DNA of 64,000 bases from CAYYIS01 sp964470965 (lineage in GTDB: Bacteria; JAAXHH01; JABIQT01), in assembly GCA_964470965.1 (NCBI GenBank), contig CAYYIS010000021.1, positions 1 to 64,000 of the forward strand, given 5' to 3'. Below, in pieces: positions 1-9,162 of this stretch. Below the pieces are notes generated by a model, which made no database searches, had not been told where the DNA came from, and saw only the letters and a list, made by a program, of their open reading frames with translations. Both the position numbers and the translations under genes were made by a program. Each line of letters begins with the position of its first letter. Within the stretch, counting starts at the first letter, position 1.

Positions 1-2
1 AG

Positions 3-1064
3 TATGTTTATGGATGGTCGGTTCATGATAAAACCCAAGCGCAATATTACAACTTGGTAGCGCAGTTTTACGATCAATTGCAGGAAATAGCTACTATTTT
101 ACATCCCTATATATATGTTCCCATGGTATTTCTGATAGGTAGTGTGATTCTGGTGTGGCACCTGTTACAGCGAAAAGGCAACCCTATTACGCTCGGTATT
201 TCGGTCCTTGTCCTGTCTGGTAGCGATCTGGCGTTGTTCGGGCGTCACTACAATAATTTCATGCCGCCGGAAATATATGACCAGAAGCAGTACTATACGG
301 AAGCCATGGAGACGGACACCGGCACGTTCAGATATGGCTTCGCGCCTTTACCGATCAGCATGAGAAATTACGATGCACTCCGATTCGATCAGGCGTATAT
401 TCAGGGTCATAGCCCTATCTTAATGAAGCGCCAACAGGACATCATAGACCTATTGAGGCCGCAGATGCAGAACCTGGCGGGAGCTTCATCCGTTCCTCTA
501 ATGAATCTGCTGAACATAAAATACATCGTGACCGGGGACTCATTAACACAGGATTGGGCCTTGCCAAGGTTTGACGAAGGTGCCAAGGTATATGAAAATA
601 TGGCAGTTATGTCACGGGCGTTTGTCGTGCCCAGTGCCCGGGTGCTGCCTACCGGTGAGGATGTCCTCACTGCCCTGGCCGCTCCAGACTATCTTCCCGG
701 AGAAGAAGTGCTGTTCGAAGGCGGATCGGATCTCCCTGAACTTGTGTACGGGAGTACAAGGCCGGGGCAGGCGACTATGGTTAAATACGACATCCATGAT
801 ATCATCGTGGATGTAAAATCTGAAGGCGGTTACCTCGTCCTTACCGATATGTTCTTTCCGGGGTGGTATGCCGAGATAGATGGTGAAGAGCAGCAGGTTC
901 TCAGGGCGAATTACGCGTTCCGCGCTATACAGGTGCCGCCCGGGGAACACCGTGTCCAATTCCGCTACAGGCCGCTTAGTTTTTCAATCGGAGCAGGTCT
1001 TTCCCTTTTTGCATTGACGGTCTGTCTCGGCATGATGGTCCGGCGGAAAAGGTCGTCGCTATGA
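3..1064 (+). CDS. YfhO-family membrane protein, C-terminal part (5' end outside window)
   Basis: The reading frame is open from base 3 with no stop or convincing start, so this is the 3' part of a gene that begins upstream; the TTG at 54 is only the first possible start codon. A membrane segment lies early (around FLIGSVILVWHLL) and another at the C-terminus. Between them is a soluble part ending in the FFPGWYAEIDG-type segment and a beta-rich tail typical of the C-terminus of large YfhO-like proteins (multi-membrane proteins related to GT-C glycosyltransferases, tied to glycan assembly). It overlaps the next glycosyltransferase by 4 bases (ATGA), which suggests translational coupling within a polysaccharide operon. 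The specific substrate cannot be read from the sequence. Confidence 0.75.
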   Translation, partial: YVYGWSVHDKTQAQYYNLVAQFYDQLQEIATILHPYIYVPMVFLIGSVILVWHLLQRKGNPITLGISVLVLSGSDLALFGRHYNNFMPPEIYDQKQYYTEAMETDTGTFRYGFAPLPISMRNYDALRFDQAYIQGHSPILMKRQQDIIDLLRPQMQNLAGASSVPLMNLLNIKYIVTGDSLTQDWALPRFDEGAKVYENMAVMSRAFVVPSARVLPTGEDVLTALAAPDYLPGEEVLFEGGSDLPELVYGSTRPGQATMVKYDIHDIIVDVKSEGGYLVLTDMFFPGWYAEIDGEEQQVLRANYAFRAIQVPPGEHRVQFRYRPLSFSIGAGLSLFALTVCLGMMVRRKRSSL

Positions 1065-2194
1065 GGATTGCGCTCGTTGTTCATGATTTGGGAAAACAGC
1101 GCGGGCATGATCGTTATGCAGCGGAGCTTGCGGCCGCCTTAGCGATACGGCATGAGGTGCACGTGTTTGCCGGCACATGCGAGCATATAGACTTAACGCG
1201 TATCCAGTTTCACAGAGTGCCGTCCATCAAGCGGCCGGATTTCGCTAAAATGATCACGTTTTGCATCAGTGCTACATGGATGTTGCGGAAATTCGATTTT
1301 GACATTATTCATACACAGGGAACCTGCAGTCTGATCCAGAACGTCGCGACTGCTCATTTTTGTCAGGCTTCCTGGCTGAAGGTGTACCAGACCCTGGACA
1401 ACAGTGACGTCTCCCGCCTCAGGCGGTGGTACCATCTCTCGGTGATGTTTCTGATGAAACGTCTGGAACGGTTCCTCTTCGCCCGAAGCCACTGTGTGAT
1501 CGCACTTTCAGACCGAGTCAGGCATGATCTGGTGCGATTTTACGGCCTAAAGCCCGACCTCGTTGAAACGCTATATAATGGCGTCAATTTGGATGAATTC
1601 CATCCAGATAACATAAGGGTGTTTCGCGATTCCGTCAGGGCTGAACTGGAGATTGCGTCCGACACATTTGTCCTGGTTTTCGTGGGAGAGTTCAAGCGGA
1701 AGGGCCTGCGATATGCCATCGAAGCGCTTTCTCATCTAACCGACATTGAATCCGTGCTCCTTGTGGTTGTCCAGGGGGAAGATCCAAAATCGTGTGAAGC
1801 TCTGGCGGATCGTCTGGACGTCCTGAAGAATGTCCGTTTTATGGGGCATCGCACCGATGTTAACCGGTTCTACGCCATGTGTGACGCGGTGGTTTTCCCG
1901 ACGCTGTATGAACCGTTCGGTTTCGCTATAACTGAAGCAATGGCCTCGGGAATACCGGTTATCACCAGCGCCGATGCGGGAGCTGCGGAGCTTATCAGGG
2001 ATGGAGAAAATGCTTTGCTGTTGAAAGATCCACGTAACGCGGTTGATATCGCAAGTAAAATCCAACAGTTGAAAGATGACGAGGATCTGCGCATCCGTCT
2101 TCGAGAAAACGCCAGGGCTTGCGTGGAAAAACTCAGTTGGCATCATTTTGCCACCGATGTAGAAACAATCTATGAAAGGGTCCGGCAGGTATGA
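1061..2194 (+). CDS. GT-B glycosyltransferase, family 4 type
   Basis: A 377-residue cytosolic glycosyltransferase with the two Rossmann-like halves of the GT-B fold. The C-terminal half has the EX7E signature (EPFGFAITE) followed by MASGIPVITS and a GAAELI segment, which bind the nucleotide sugar in retaining family-4 enzymes. The N-terminus (MRIALVVHDLG) opens the acceptor domain; RGHDRYAAELA sits where WaaG-like enzymes have their glycine-rich loop. The ATG overlaps the stop of the upstream gene by 4 bases and its own stop overlaps the methyltransferase gene by 4 bases. It probably adds one sugar of the surface glycan built by this locus; donor and acceptor are unknown. Confidence 0.85.
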   Translation: MRIALVVHDLGKQRGHDRYAAELAAALAIRHEVHVFAGTCEHIDLTRIQFHRVPSIKRPDFAKMITFCISATWMLRKFDFDIIHTQGTCSLIQNVATAHFCQASWLKVYQTLDNSDVSRLRRWYHLSVMFLMKRLERFLFARSHCVIALSDRVRHDLVRFYGLKPDLVETLYNGVNLDEFHPDNIRVFRDSVRAELEIASDTFVLVFVGEFKRKGLRYAIEALSHLTDIESVLLVVVQGEDPKSCEALADRLDVLKNVRFMGHRTDVNRFYAMCDAVVFPTLYEPFGFAITEAMASGIPVITSADAGAAELIRDGENALLLKDPRNAVDIASKIQQLKDDEDLRIRLRENARACVEKLSWHHFATDVETIYERVRQV

Positions 2195-3066
2195 CCAACC
2201 GCGACAGGACCCGGGAATCCGGAAACGTACGTTGGGATGACCGTTCGGCCCTGAAAACATTTTACAGGACATCCGAAGGCTATCGGCGAGGGCTGCAGGA
2301 ACGGGAGGCTGATTCCTTTCATGCCGAATATCTACGTATGGTACATACCTATGTGCCGATGCCTGCCCAGCTTCTGGACCTGGGCTGCGGCACCGGATAT
2401 TCCTCTTATCGACTGGCACAACAAGGGTACGATGTGGTCGGCATAGATATCTCCGACATGTTTCTGGACGGCGCATCTTCCAGGTCGGCCCCCGGCCTCT
2501 GTTATACTGTCGGTGATGCCCTGGAATTGCCATTTTCAGACAGTGTTTACGATGCGGTATCTTCATTCGATATGATAGAACATGTCGCGGATGTGGAGCG
2601 GGTCCTCAAAGAGTTAGACCGCATACTTCGGCCCGGTGGTCGGTTCGTTCTCGTGTGCCCGAATTACTGGAGTCCCGTCATTCCGCTCAAGGCATTACTT
2701 AACCTGCTCAAAGGGGGACCTGGATACCTCTCTTTTTATGAATCGATGCCCGCCGCGTTAAAAGGTATCGGGCAGACCGCCTGGCAAAGCCTGCGGAAGA
2801 TTCAGTCATCAGGGGTCCGTTTTCTCTACCGCACACCGAGACTCGAAGGCCTGGTCGACGCGGACTGCGACTGTGTCTATCTACCGAGCCCTGTCGACTT
2901 CCGCAAATTTTTTAAACAGGCTGGATATCGCATCGTCCGGTATAACAGGGAAGGATCGAGCCGACTCCGGAGATTATTCGCGACCCTGGTACCTTCATTC
3001 ACCCCCACCGTTTATTTCGTGGCTGAAAAGAGCAAAAAAACAATCCGTGACCAACCTCTTGTATGA
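2191..3066 (+). CDS. class I SAM-dependent methyltransferase
   Basis: A 291-residue methyltransferase. Motif I for S-adenosylmethionine binding is clear (LLDLGCGTGYSS, about residues 57-68), followed by the acidic residue of motif II (VVGIDIS) and the post-motif region FDMIEHVADVE with LRPGGRFVLVCPN, typical of Methyltransf_11 proteins. It lies between glycosyltransferase genes with 4-base overlaps on both sides, so it probably methylates a sugar or a lipid-linked intermediate of the same glycan. Capping methylation that ends chain growth is one possibility, but the sequence does not prove it. Confidence 0.82.
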   Translation: MTNRDRTRESGNVRWDDRSALKTFYRTSEGYRRGLQEREADSFHAEYLRMVHTYVPMPAQLLDLGCGTGYSSYRLAQQGYDVVGIDISDMFLDGASSRSAPGLCYTVGDALELPFSDSVYDAVSSFDMIEHVADVERVLKELDRILRPGGRFVLVCPNYWSPVIPLKALLNLLKGGPGYLSFYESMPAALKGIGQTAWQSLRKIQSSGVRFLYRTPRLEGLVDADCDCVYLPSPVDFRKFFKQAGYRIVRYNREGSSRLRRLFATLVPSFTPTVYFVAEKSKKTIRDQPLV

Positions 3067-4151
3067 AAATCTTTGTCTTAGTTAATGATACCGCCTTTGG
3101 TGTTATGGGTCTCCGCGCGCGAAATATCGTGGCTTACCTCTCCTCAAGCTGTGAAGTGGACATCCTTTACCGGGAAGCCGGAAAATTCGATGAGATGCGA
3201 CGATTTGTCCATGCTATTCGAGAGGGCAGGCCGAACCTCATCTATGTCATGAATGTGGGTTACGCGGGTGGTGGGGCAGCGTTATGGGCCAGAATGCGCT
3301 GGGGTATCCCGTTTCTGATCGATCATGGTGATCCTTCTTATGACCTGTTAAAGAGTAGTGGACGACCACTCTGGGAGGCTTGGCTGGTGCGCTTCGCGGA
3401 ATGGACTATGCTACGTGCTGCCGAGGCCGTGATCGCTAGGGGCGCCTGGCTCGCCGAAACGCTCAAGATGCGTCGCCCCGGTCATGTATTCTTCGTCCCT
3501 GATGGCGTCGACACTGAGGTGTTTAAGCCACTCGATGTATCCGATCTGAGGCAGTCCCACGGTCTGGATGATGCTCTCACGATCGGTGTCATCGGATCCA
3601 TCGTTTGGAGCGATCGGTACCGGATGTGTTACGGGTGGGATGTTATCGAGACTGTCCATCTATTGAAAGAGCAAGATGTTAAAGGCGTAATCGTAGGCGA
3701 TGGCAACGGTTTGTCCCGCCTAAAAGAACGAGCGCGGACCTATGGTATTGAGGACCGTATCTTTTTTGCTGGCCGGGTACCGCACGAAGATGTGCCCCGT
3801 TATATAAATCTGATAGATATATGTATCTCGACACAAACCAACGATTCAGTCGGCCGTTCCAGGACCACCGCCAAACTGCCGGAATATCTGGCTTGTGGCC
3901 GGTTCATCATCGCCACCGATGTGGGCGGGGCCCGGGATGTTGTCCGAACCAACGGTGTTCTGATGGATTACCAGGGCGTCTATGATCCCGCCCATCCCGC
4001 ACGTCTTGCAGAAAAAGTGGCCTGGCTGTCTGAACATCGGGAGATCCTGAAACAGGGGCTGGAAGGCGTCGAGATAGCGAAGAAAAGATTTGAATACCAA
4101 CAAATCGCTCGACAGCTTCAACATGTGATGGATACATTAGGGTTCAGTTAA
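3063..4151 (+). CDS. GT-B glycosyltransferase, family 4 type
   Basis: A 362-residue GT-B glycosyltransferase beginning MKIFVLVNDTAFGVMG. The donor-binding half contains the GVIGSIVW segment, the VGDGNGLSRLKERA helix and a PEYLACGRFIIATDVGGARD block, the usual family-4 layout. The first Glu of the EX7E signature is not obvious (TTAKLPEYLACG), so this member is more divergent than its neighbours. It starts in a 4-base overlap with the methyltransferase. A 68-base gap follows before the next gene, the first break in the tightly overlapped series. Donor and acceptor cannot be assigned. Confidence 0.8.
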   Translation: MKIFVLVNDTAFGVMGLRARNIVAYLSSSCEVDILYREAGKFDEMRRFVHAIREGRPNLIYVMNVGYAGGGAALWARMRWGIPFLIDHGDPSYDLLKSSGRPLWEAWLVRFAEWTMLRAAEAVIARGAWLAETLKMRRPGHVFFVPDGVDTEVFKPLDVSDLRQSHGLDDALTIGVIGSIVWSDRYRMCYGWDVIETVHLLKEQDVKGVIVGDGNGLSRLKERARTYGIEDRIFFAGRVPHEDVPRYINLIDICISTQTNDSVGRSRTTAKLPEYLACGRFIIATDVGGARDVVRTNGVLMDYQGVYDPAHPARLAEKVAWLSEHREILKQGLEGVEIAKKRFEYQQIARQLQHVMDTLGFS

Positions 4152-4219
4152 ACACCAACTACCAATAAATTTCAAGTACATCAACCGTCCAATTAATCGC
4201 CAACATATCGTAATTAATT

Positions 4220-5410
4220 ATGCCTCGAATTCTGATGGTCACAAATCTGTTCTATCCGCTGAAAGGTGGGTCGGAACATGTCGTTTATGAAATAAGTCGT
4301 GGGTTGGTAAAACGGGGCCATGAAGTGCACGTCCTCACGGAAAAAACAGAATCACATTGGCCACTGTACGAGTGTGTCGAAGGAATACATGTTCACCGTT
4401 GCACTGTCCATTTCGCCCATTCGCCCATTCGTTTCGTAAGCGGTCTCCTGAATGCCGGTAAACTATTCAAATTATTAAACAAATCCCATTTATTTGATGT
4501 ATTGCACTTCCATCTGACCCTGTCTTCGGTTGGAGTGCTGTTATGTAGAAGCAGTCGCCATCTGGCCAGGATTTCGAGCTTTTACGGCCCCTGGTACCAG
4601 GAAGAGATTGTGGAAAAAAAAATCCAGCGCCGTTTGCATCCGGGACGAATCAAAGCTTTCCTTTTTCACCGTCTCCAGCGATTCGTTTTAAATCACAGTG
4701 AAAAAATCATTGTCTTGAGCCGATTTTCCCAGATGTCACTGCCTGAACTGTTTGGACCGTCCATGACTGGCGAACTCATACCGGGCGCTGCAGATATGGC
4801 AAGGTTCTTGCCCACCGGTGATCGGGCACAGGTGCGGGCACGCCTCGGACTTCCCGCAGCAGGAAAAATGTTACTCACGATCCGGCGTCTTGTGCCTCGG
4901 ATGGGCATCGATGCCCTTATCGCGGCCATGCCCCGTATTTTAACGGTTCATGCAGGGGCTATACTTGTGGTCGGTGGAACCGGGGTGCTGCGCGAAACCC
5001 TTGAAAAGCAGGCGATTGACCTTGGTATATCTGGCCAAGTGTTGTTTACGGGATATATACCCGACGAGAAACTTCCGTCATACTACCAGGCTGCGGACCT
5101 TTTCGTCCTCCCCACCAGAGCACTGGAGGGCTTCGGTCTGTCCACTGTGGAATCGCTAGCATGCGGAACACCGGTTGCAGGTACAGCGGTCGGCGCTACA
5201 GCAGAGATTATCACTGGCCTTGATGATCGATTTCTCATTCCTGAAAGCACCCCGGAATCCATTGCTAACACAATACTCACCTGTATTGACACGGCCTGTA
5301 AGGACGCGTTCCGGGAACGCTGCAGGCGGTATGCGGAAGAACACTATGACTGGGAACGGGTGGTTAATTCGCTGGAAAAGGTCTACCGGTCGGTCTGTGG
5401 CGCACCATAA
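4220..5410 (+). CDS. GT-B glycosyltransferase, family 4 type
   Basis: A 396-residue GT-B glycosyltransferase. The N-terminus has the NLFYPLKGGSEHVVYE glycine-rich loop of the acceptor domain. The C-terminal half has LLTIRRLVPRMG, VVGGTG and an EX7E signature (EGFGLSTVE) followed by LACGTPVAGTAVG, as in retaining enzymes such as PimA or WaaG. The upstream 68-base gap is AT-rich and shows no clear ribosome-binding site. The following glycosyltransferase starts only 17 bases downstream behind its own strong Shine-Dalgarno sequence. Its role is in the same polysaccharide pathway; the sugar is unknown. Confidence 0.84.
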   Translation: MPRILMVTNLFYPLKGGSEHVVYEISRGLVKRGHEVHVLTEKTESHWPLYECVEGIHVHRCTVHFAHSPIRFVSGLLNAGKLFKLLNKSHLFDVLHFHLTLSSVGVLLCRSSRHLARISSFYGPWYQEEIVEKKIQRRLHPGRIKAFLFHRLQRFVLNHSEKIIVLSRFSQMSLPELFGPSMTGELIPGAADMARFLPTGDRAQVRARLGLPAAGKMLLTIRRLVPRMGIDALIAAMPRILTVHAGAILVVGGTGVLRETLEKQAIDLGISGQVLFTGYIPDEKLPSYYQAADLFVLPTRALEGFGLSTVESLACGTPVAGTAVGATAEIITGLDDRFLIPESTPESIANTILTCIDTACKDAFRERCRRYAEEHYDWERVVNSLEKVYRSVCGAP

Positions 5411-5427
5411 CTTACAGGAGGGGGCAG

Positions 5428-6630
5428 GTGGGCCCGGAGCCAAAACGCATCGCATTTATTGATCATACCACAAAAATGGGAGGTGGGCAGGTTTACCTCC
5501 TGCGGCAGTTGAGTAAGCTGGACAGAACGCAGTTTTATCCAATCGTCGTATGCCCCACAGACGGTCCTCTGACGAACCTGGTTCGGCGGGAAGGGGTCGA
5601 TATGTATATCATGCCCATGCACCCCGGTCTCATAGAGTTGAAGAAAGATGACTTACTCGGCGATCCAGTTTCGATAGTACGGAACCTCTTCCGGTTTGCC
5701 GCCGCGGTGGTACGCCTCGCTGCCTGGTTACGGAAGTTAAAGATAGACCTCGTACACCTAAATTCTATGAAAGCCGGTTTTTACGGCGGTATGGCCGGGC
5801 GCCTGGCCGGTTTGCCAGTTGTCTGGGATTTTAAAGATATCATCTCGGAGGATTTTTTTCCTACTTTCAACAGGCGGCTGGTAGTGAAGATAGGTAATAC
5901 GTTCGCAAACCGTCTGGTGGCGAATTCCCAGGCGATCCGGGATGCGTACGTAGCCCAGGGCGGGCGGGCTGAGAAGGTAGAAGTCATCATCAACGGAATA
6001 GAACTCGATCAGTTTCACCCCGCGTCTTCCGGTGAATTCATGCGATCGGAACTGGGACTGGCGGGCGACGCACCGATAGTCAGTATCTTTTCCCGACTTG
6101 ACCGATGGAAGGGCCACACCTATTTTCTTCAGGCAGGGGCTTGTGTGGCATCCGAATTTCCAGACGCTCGGTTTTTGGTGGTAGGAGCATTGACTTTCGA
6201 TGATCCGGCGTATGCGGACGAGTTGCATACTTTGACCCGGGAACTCAATCTGGTAGATCGGGTGATCTACCTGGGCTTTCGCCAGGATGTAGCGGACCTG
6301 ATGGCTGCTTCCGACATTATCGTACATGCGTCTTCCCTGCCGGAACCGCTAGGACTCACACCTATGGAAGCTCAGGCCTCAGGTAAACCGGTCGTTGCGG
6401 TCGGAGCCGGCGGGGTGCTGGAGACTGTAGTGGATGGAGAGACCGGCTTGCTCGTACCGGCCCGAGATACCGGGGCTATGGCGGACGCACTGCTGGATCT
6501 GCTGCGTCGTCCCGACCACCGCAGGCGGATGGGAGAAGCTGGAAGGGTGCGGGCCGAAGCACTCTTTAATCTGGATGTTAACGCACGGCGTGTTCAGGAT
6601 GTATACAGGTCACTACTCGAGGCCCCATGA
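5428..6630 (+). CDS. GT-B glycosyltransferase, family 4 type (GTG start)
   Basis: A 400-residue glycosyltransferase. The GTG start is chosen because a strong AGGAGGGGG Shine-Dalgarno sequence sits about 5 bases upstream and the GT-B fold begins right after it (RIAFIDHTTKMGGGQVYLL, with the glycine-rich acceptor loop). The donor half contains SIFSRLDRWKGH, the EX7E signature EPLGLTPME and ASGKPVVAVGAGG. Its stop overlaps the next glycosyltransferase by 4 bases. It probably transfers one sugar of the exported glycan; specificity is not readable. Confidence 0.85.
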   Translation: MGPEPKRIAFIDHTTKMGGGQVYLLRQLSKLDRTQFYPIVVCPTDGPLTNLVRREGVDMYIMPMHPGLIELKKDDLLGDPVSIVRNLFRFAAAVVRLAAWLRKLKIDLVHLNSMKAGFYGGMAGRLAGLPVVWDFKDIISEDFFPTFNRRLVVKIGNTFANRLVANSQAIRDAYVAQGGRAEKVEVIINGIELDQFHPASSGEFMRSELGLAGDAPIVSIFSRLDRWKGHTYFLQAGACVASEFPDARFLVVGALTFDDPAYADELHTLTRELNLVDRVIYLGFRQDVADLMAASDIIVHASSLPEPLGLTPMEAQASGKPVVAVGAGGVLETVVDGETGLLVPARDTGAMADALLDLLRRPDHRRRMGEAGRVRAEALFNLDVNARRVQDVYRSLLEAP

Positions 6631-7754
6631 AACTGGCTATCGTGCACGACTACCTCAACCAGTACGGCGGTGCGGAACGAATCATAGAGATATTCCATGA
6701 GATGTATCCGGATGCGCCTATCTATACATCCGTATACGACCCGTCAATGCTGCCCCCTGTATTCCAGGAAATGGATATCCGCCCTTCATTCCTGCAGCGC
6801 ATTCCATTCATCTCCCGGACTCTCCCGTATTATATTTCTCTAATGCCCCTGGCGTTCGAACAATTTGACCTCCAGGAATACGACGTTGTGCTCAGCTCTA
6901 CAACCTCTTTTGCAAAAGGCGTTATCACATCGCCAAATTGCGTGCATATTTGTTACTGCAACACTCCCATGCGTTTCGCCTGGCGGTATCATGACTATAT
7001 GCGTGAACGGAACGTGGGTACGCTCAGGCGCATGATGCTGGCTCTGATGCTCCATCCCATCCGTAGCTGGGATGCGGTTTCTGCGAATTATGTTGACTAT
7101 TTCATAGCCAATTCCTACAATATAGCCCGCCGTATCTCCAAGTTCTACCGGCGGGATTCCTATGTGATCCATTGTCCGGTGGACTGTTCCAGGTACAGCA
7201 TCAGGCCGGAAGTAGGGGATTATTACCTCATCGTGTCTCGACTCCGTGAATACAAAAGAATTGACCGGGCAATCGAGGCGTTCAACGAACTTAAATTGCC
7301 GCTGGTCATCATCGGTGAAGGCAGCGACCGGAACCGTCTGGAGCAGATGGCTGGCGAGAACACCACCTTCCTGGGCAGAGTGGATGAGGAGGCACTTCAG
7401 AAGTACTATGCGCACTGCCGGGCCCTGATTTTCCCCGGTGAAGAAGATTTCGGCCTGACGCCGGTCGAAGCTATGGCTTCTGGTAGGCCGGTGATCGCTT
7501 TTGGCGGCGGCGGTGCGCTCGAAACAGTAAAGGAAAACGTAACCGGCTGTTTTTTTTCCGATCCCACTCCGGCCTCCCTGGCAGCAGCGGTGCGGTCGTT
7601 CGACACAGGCCAGGTCGACCCGGAAACCATACGGGCCCACGCACTGCAATTTGATGTAAAGAATTTCAAGCAAAAGATTGAAGATTACATCCAATCGTGC
7701 GTTAAAGGGAATCCTCCATGCTCCGTGAACGCATTATCCTCTTTAGACGGCTGA
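6627..7754 (+). CDS. GT-B glycosyltransferase, WbaZ/mannosyltransferase-like
   Basis: A 375-residue family-4 glycosyltransferase. The N-terminus MKLAIVHDYLNQYGGAERII and the segment APIYTSVYD match the group annotated as WbaZ-type mannosyltransferases. The donor half has YYLIVSRLREYKR, VIIGEGSDRNRLE and the EX7E signature EDFGLTPVE followed by MASGRPVIAFGGGG. Its last 37 bases overlap the following sugar-phosphate transferase gene, whose own ribosome-binding site (AAGGGA) lies inside this coding sequence. Mannosyl transfer is inferred from resemblance only. Confidence 0.84.
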   Translation: MKLAIVHDYLNQYGGAERIIEIFHEMYPDAPIYTSVYDPSMLPPVFQEMDIRPSFLQRIPFISRTLPYYISLMPLAFEQFDLQEYDVVLSSTTSFAKGVITSPNCVHICYCNTPMRFAWRYHDYMRERNVGTLRRMMLALMLHPIRSWDAVSANYVDYFIANSYNIARRISKFYRRDSYVIHCPVDCSRYSIRPEVGDYYLIVSRLREYKRIDRAIEAFNELKLPLVIIGEGSDRNRLEQMAGENTTFLGRVDEEALQKYYAHCRALIFPGEEDFGLTPVEAMASGRPVIAFGGGGALETVKENVTGCFFSDPTPASLAAAVRSFDTGQVDPETIRAHALQFDVKNFKQKIEDYIQSCVKGNPPCSVNALSSLDG

Positions 7755-9139
7755 ACATCCTGTTGGACCTTTTCATCACCGCGGGCGCCTTCATCCTTGC
7801 ATACTATCTTCGGAGATATTCTGCGGGCGACGGATTGGCGGAAGTAGGTCCGTTGTCGGATTACCTCTGGATTCTGGTGGTAATCCTTCCGATCTGGTGG
7901 ATCATGTTCAATACTCACGGGGCCTATTACTCCCAGCGTACCACACCGTATTTATCCCTGGCATGGATGGTTCTGAGAGTAGTTTTCTGGGGCGGCGTCT
8001 TCTTGTTGGCGGTACTGTTTGCGTTTAAATCTTTCATGGTCAGCCGATGGCTGATCGGTGCTTTCCTGATCCTGAACGTGACTTTACTGTCGATGGAAAA
8101 GATAGCGATTATGACTTGGCTGCAGGTCATTCGCAAGAAAGGGTTTAACTTTAAGACGGTTCTAATAGTCGGGATTGGCGACCGACTTCGGGAGGTCAAA
8201 AATAAGATCGACCAGAATCCGGGCTGGGGTATGAAGGTAATCGGTTTCGTAGCAGTAGATTCGTCCCAGACTAACCAGACTACTATCGGATTGGAACGAC
8301 TCGGCGGTCTCGAAGATCTTCTGGATGTGACAAGTGAGAACGTGATAGATGAAGTGATCTTCGCGATACCCGTTGGATATCTCGAACGAGTGGAAGATGC
8401 GATCAGGCAGTGCGAGGAACTGGGACTAAAAACCCAGGTAGCCATGAATTTCTATACACCGAGGGTAGCTAAAACCTATGTGGAGGATATGGATGGCCTT
8501 CCGCTGCTCACGTACAGCTCTGTCTCAGAAGACATTGCAAAATTATACCTGAAACGCTTTTTCGATATGTTAGCCTCCGCCATAGGCCTTTTAATATTGA
8601 GCCCGTTGCTCCTGTCTATAGCCGTCGCAGTCTGGATCTCAACGCCAGGTCCGATCCTGTTCAGGCAGTGCCGGATCGGACTGAACGGTCGACGGTTCGT
8701 CTGCTACAAATTCAGGACCATGGTCGAACATGCCGAAGGCATGCAGGATGAGCTAGCGGAACGGAATGAGATGTCAGGCCCCGTATTCAAAATCCAGGAC
8801 GACCCTCGTGTGACCAACCTGGGGCGCTGGCTGCGCAAATTCAGTATGGATGAGCTGCCGCAGCTTTTAAATGTGGTACGGGGCGATTTGAGCCTTGTAG
8901 GGCCGCGTCCGCCCATCGTTGACGAAGTGCGTCAATACGAAAGATGGCATCGGCGGCGTCTCAGTATGCGCCCAGGCATCACCGGCATCTGGCAGGTGGA
9001 GGGACGCAGCCAAATTCCCGAGTTCGATGAATGGGTCCGGCTCGACCTTCAGTATATCGACAACTGGTCACTCATGCTCGACTTTAAAATCCTTCTAAAA
9101 ACTATACCCACCGTCATTCTGGGGCGCGGCGCCCACTGA
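7718..9139 (+). CDS. undecaprenyl-phosphate sugar-1-phosphate transferase (polyprenyl glycosylphosphotransferase)
   Basis: A 473-residue membrane enzyme of the WbaP/WcaJ family, which starts a lipid-linked repeat unit by moving a sugar 1-phosphate from a nucleotide sugar to undecaprenyl phosphate at the inner membrane. Four hydrophobic segments lie in the first 130 residues, then a Rossmann-like CoA-binding-type domain (VLIVGIGDRLREV). The catalytic bacterial sugar transferase domain starts at KRFFDMLAS with a re-entrant hydrophobic helix and carries GPILFRQ, YKFRTM, DELPQLLNV and GDLSLVGPRP. The ATG at 7718 is supported by AAGGGA 7 bases upstream even though it overlaps the preceding gene by 37 bases. 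This is the initiating enzyme of the locus. Confidence 0.9.
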   Translation: MLRERIILFRRLNILLDLFITAGAFILAYYLRRYSAGDGLAEVGPLSDYLWILVVILPIWWIMFNTHGAYYSQRTTPYLSLAWMVLRVVFWGGVFLLAVLFAFKSFMVSRWLIGAFLILNVTLLSMEKIAIMTWLQVIRKKGFNFKTVLIVGIGDRLREVKNKIDQNPGWGMKVIGFVAVDSSQTNQTTIGLERLGGLEDLLDVTSENVIDEVIFAIPVGYLERVEDAIRQCEELGLKTQVAMNFYTPRVAKTYVEDMDGLPLLTYSSVSEDIAKLYLKRFFDMLASAIGLLILSPLLLSIAVAVWISTPGPILFRQCRIGLNGRRFVCYKFRTMVEHAEGMQDELAERNEMSGPVFKIQDDPRVTNLGRWLRKFSMDELPQLLNVVRGDLSLVGPRPPIVDEVRQYERWHRRRLSMRPGITGIWQVEGRSQIPEFDEWVRLDLQYIDNWSLMLDFKILLKTIPTVILGRGAH

Positions 9140-9162
9140 TATCTTCCGTTTAAAGGTCTACC

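Noticed and set aside
6840..7694. 284-codon - strand open frame within a glycosyltransferase gene
   Set aside because: Opposite an EX7E-containing glycosyltransferase that is translationally coupled to its neighbours; a shadow frame.
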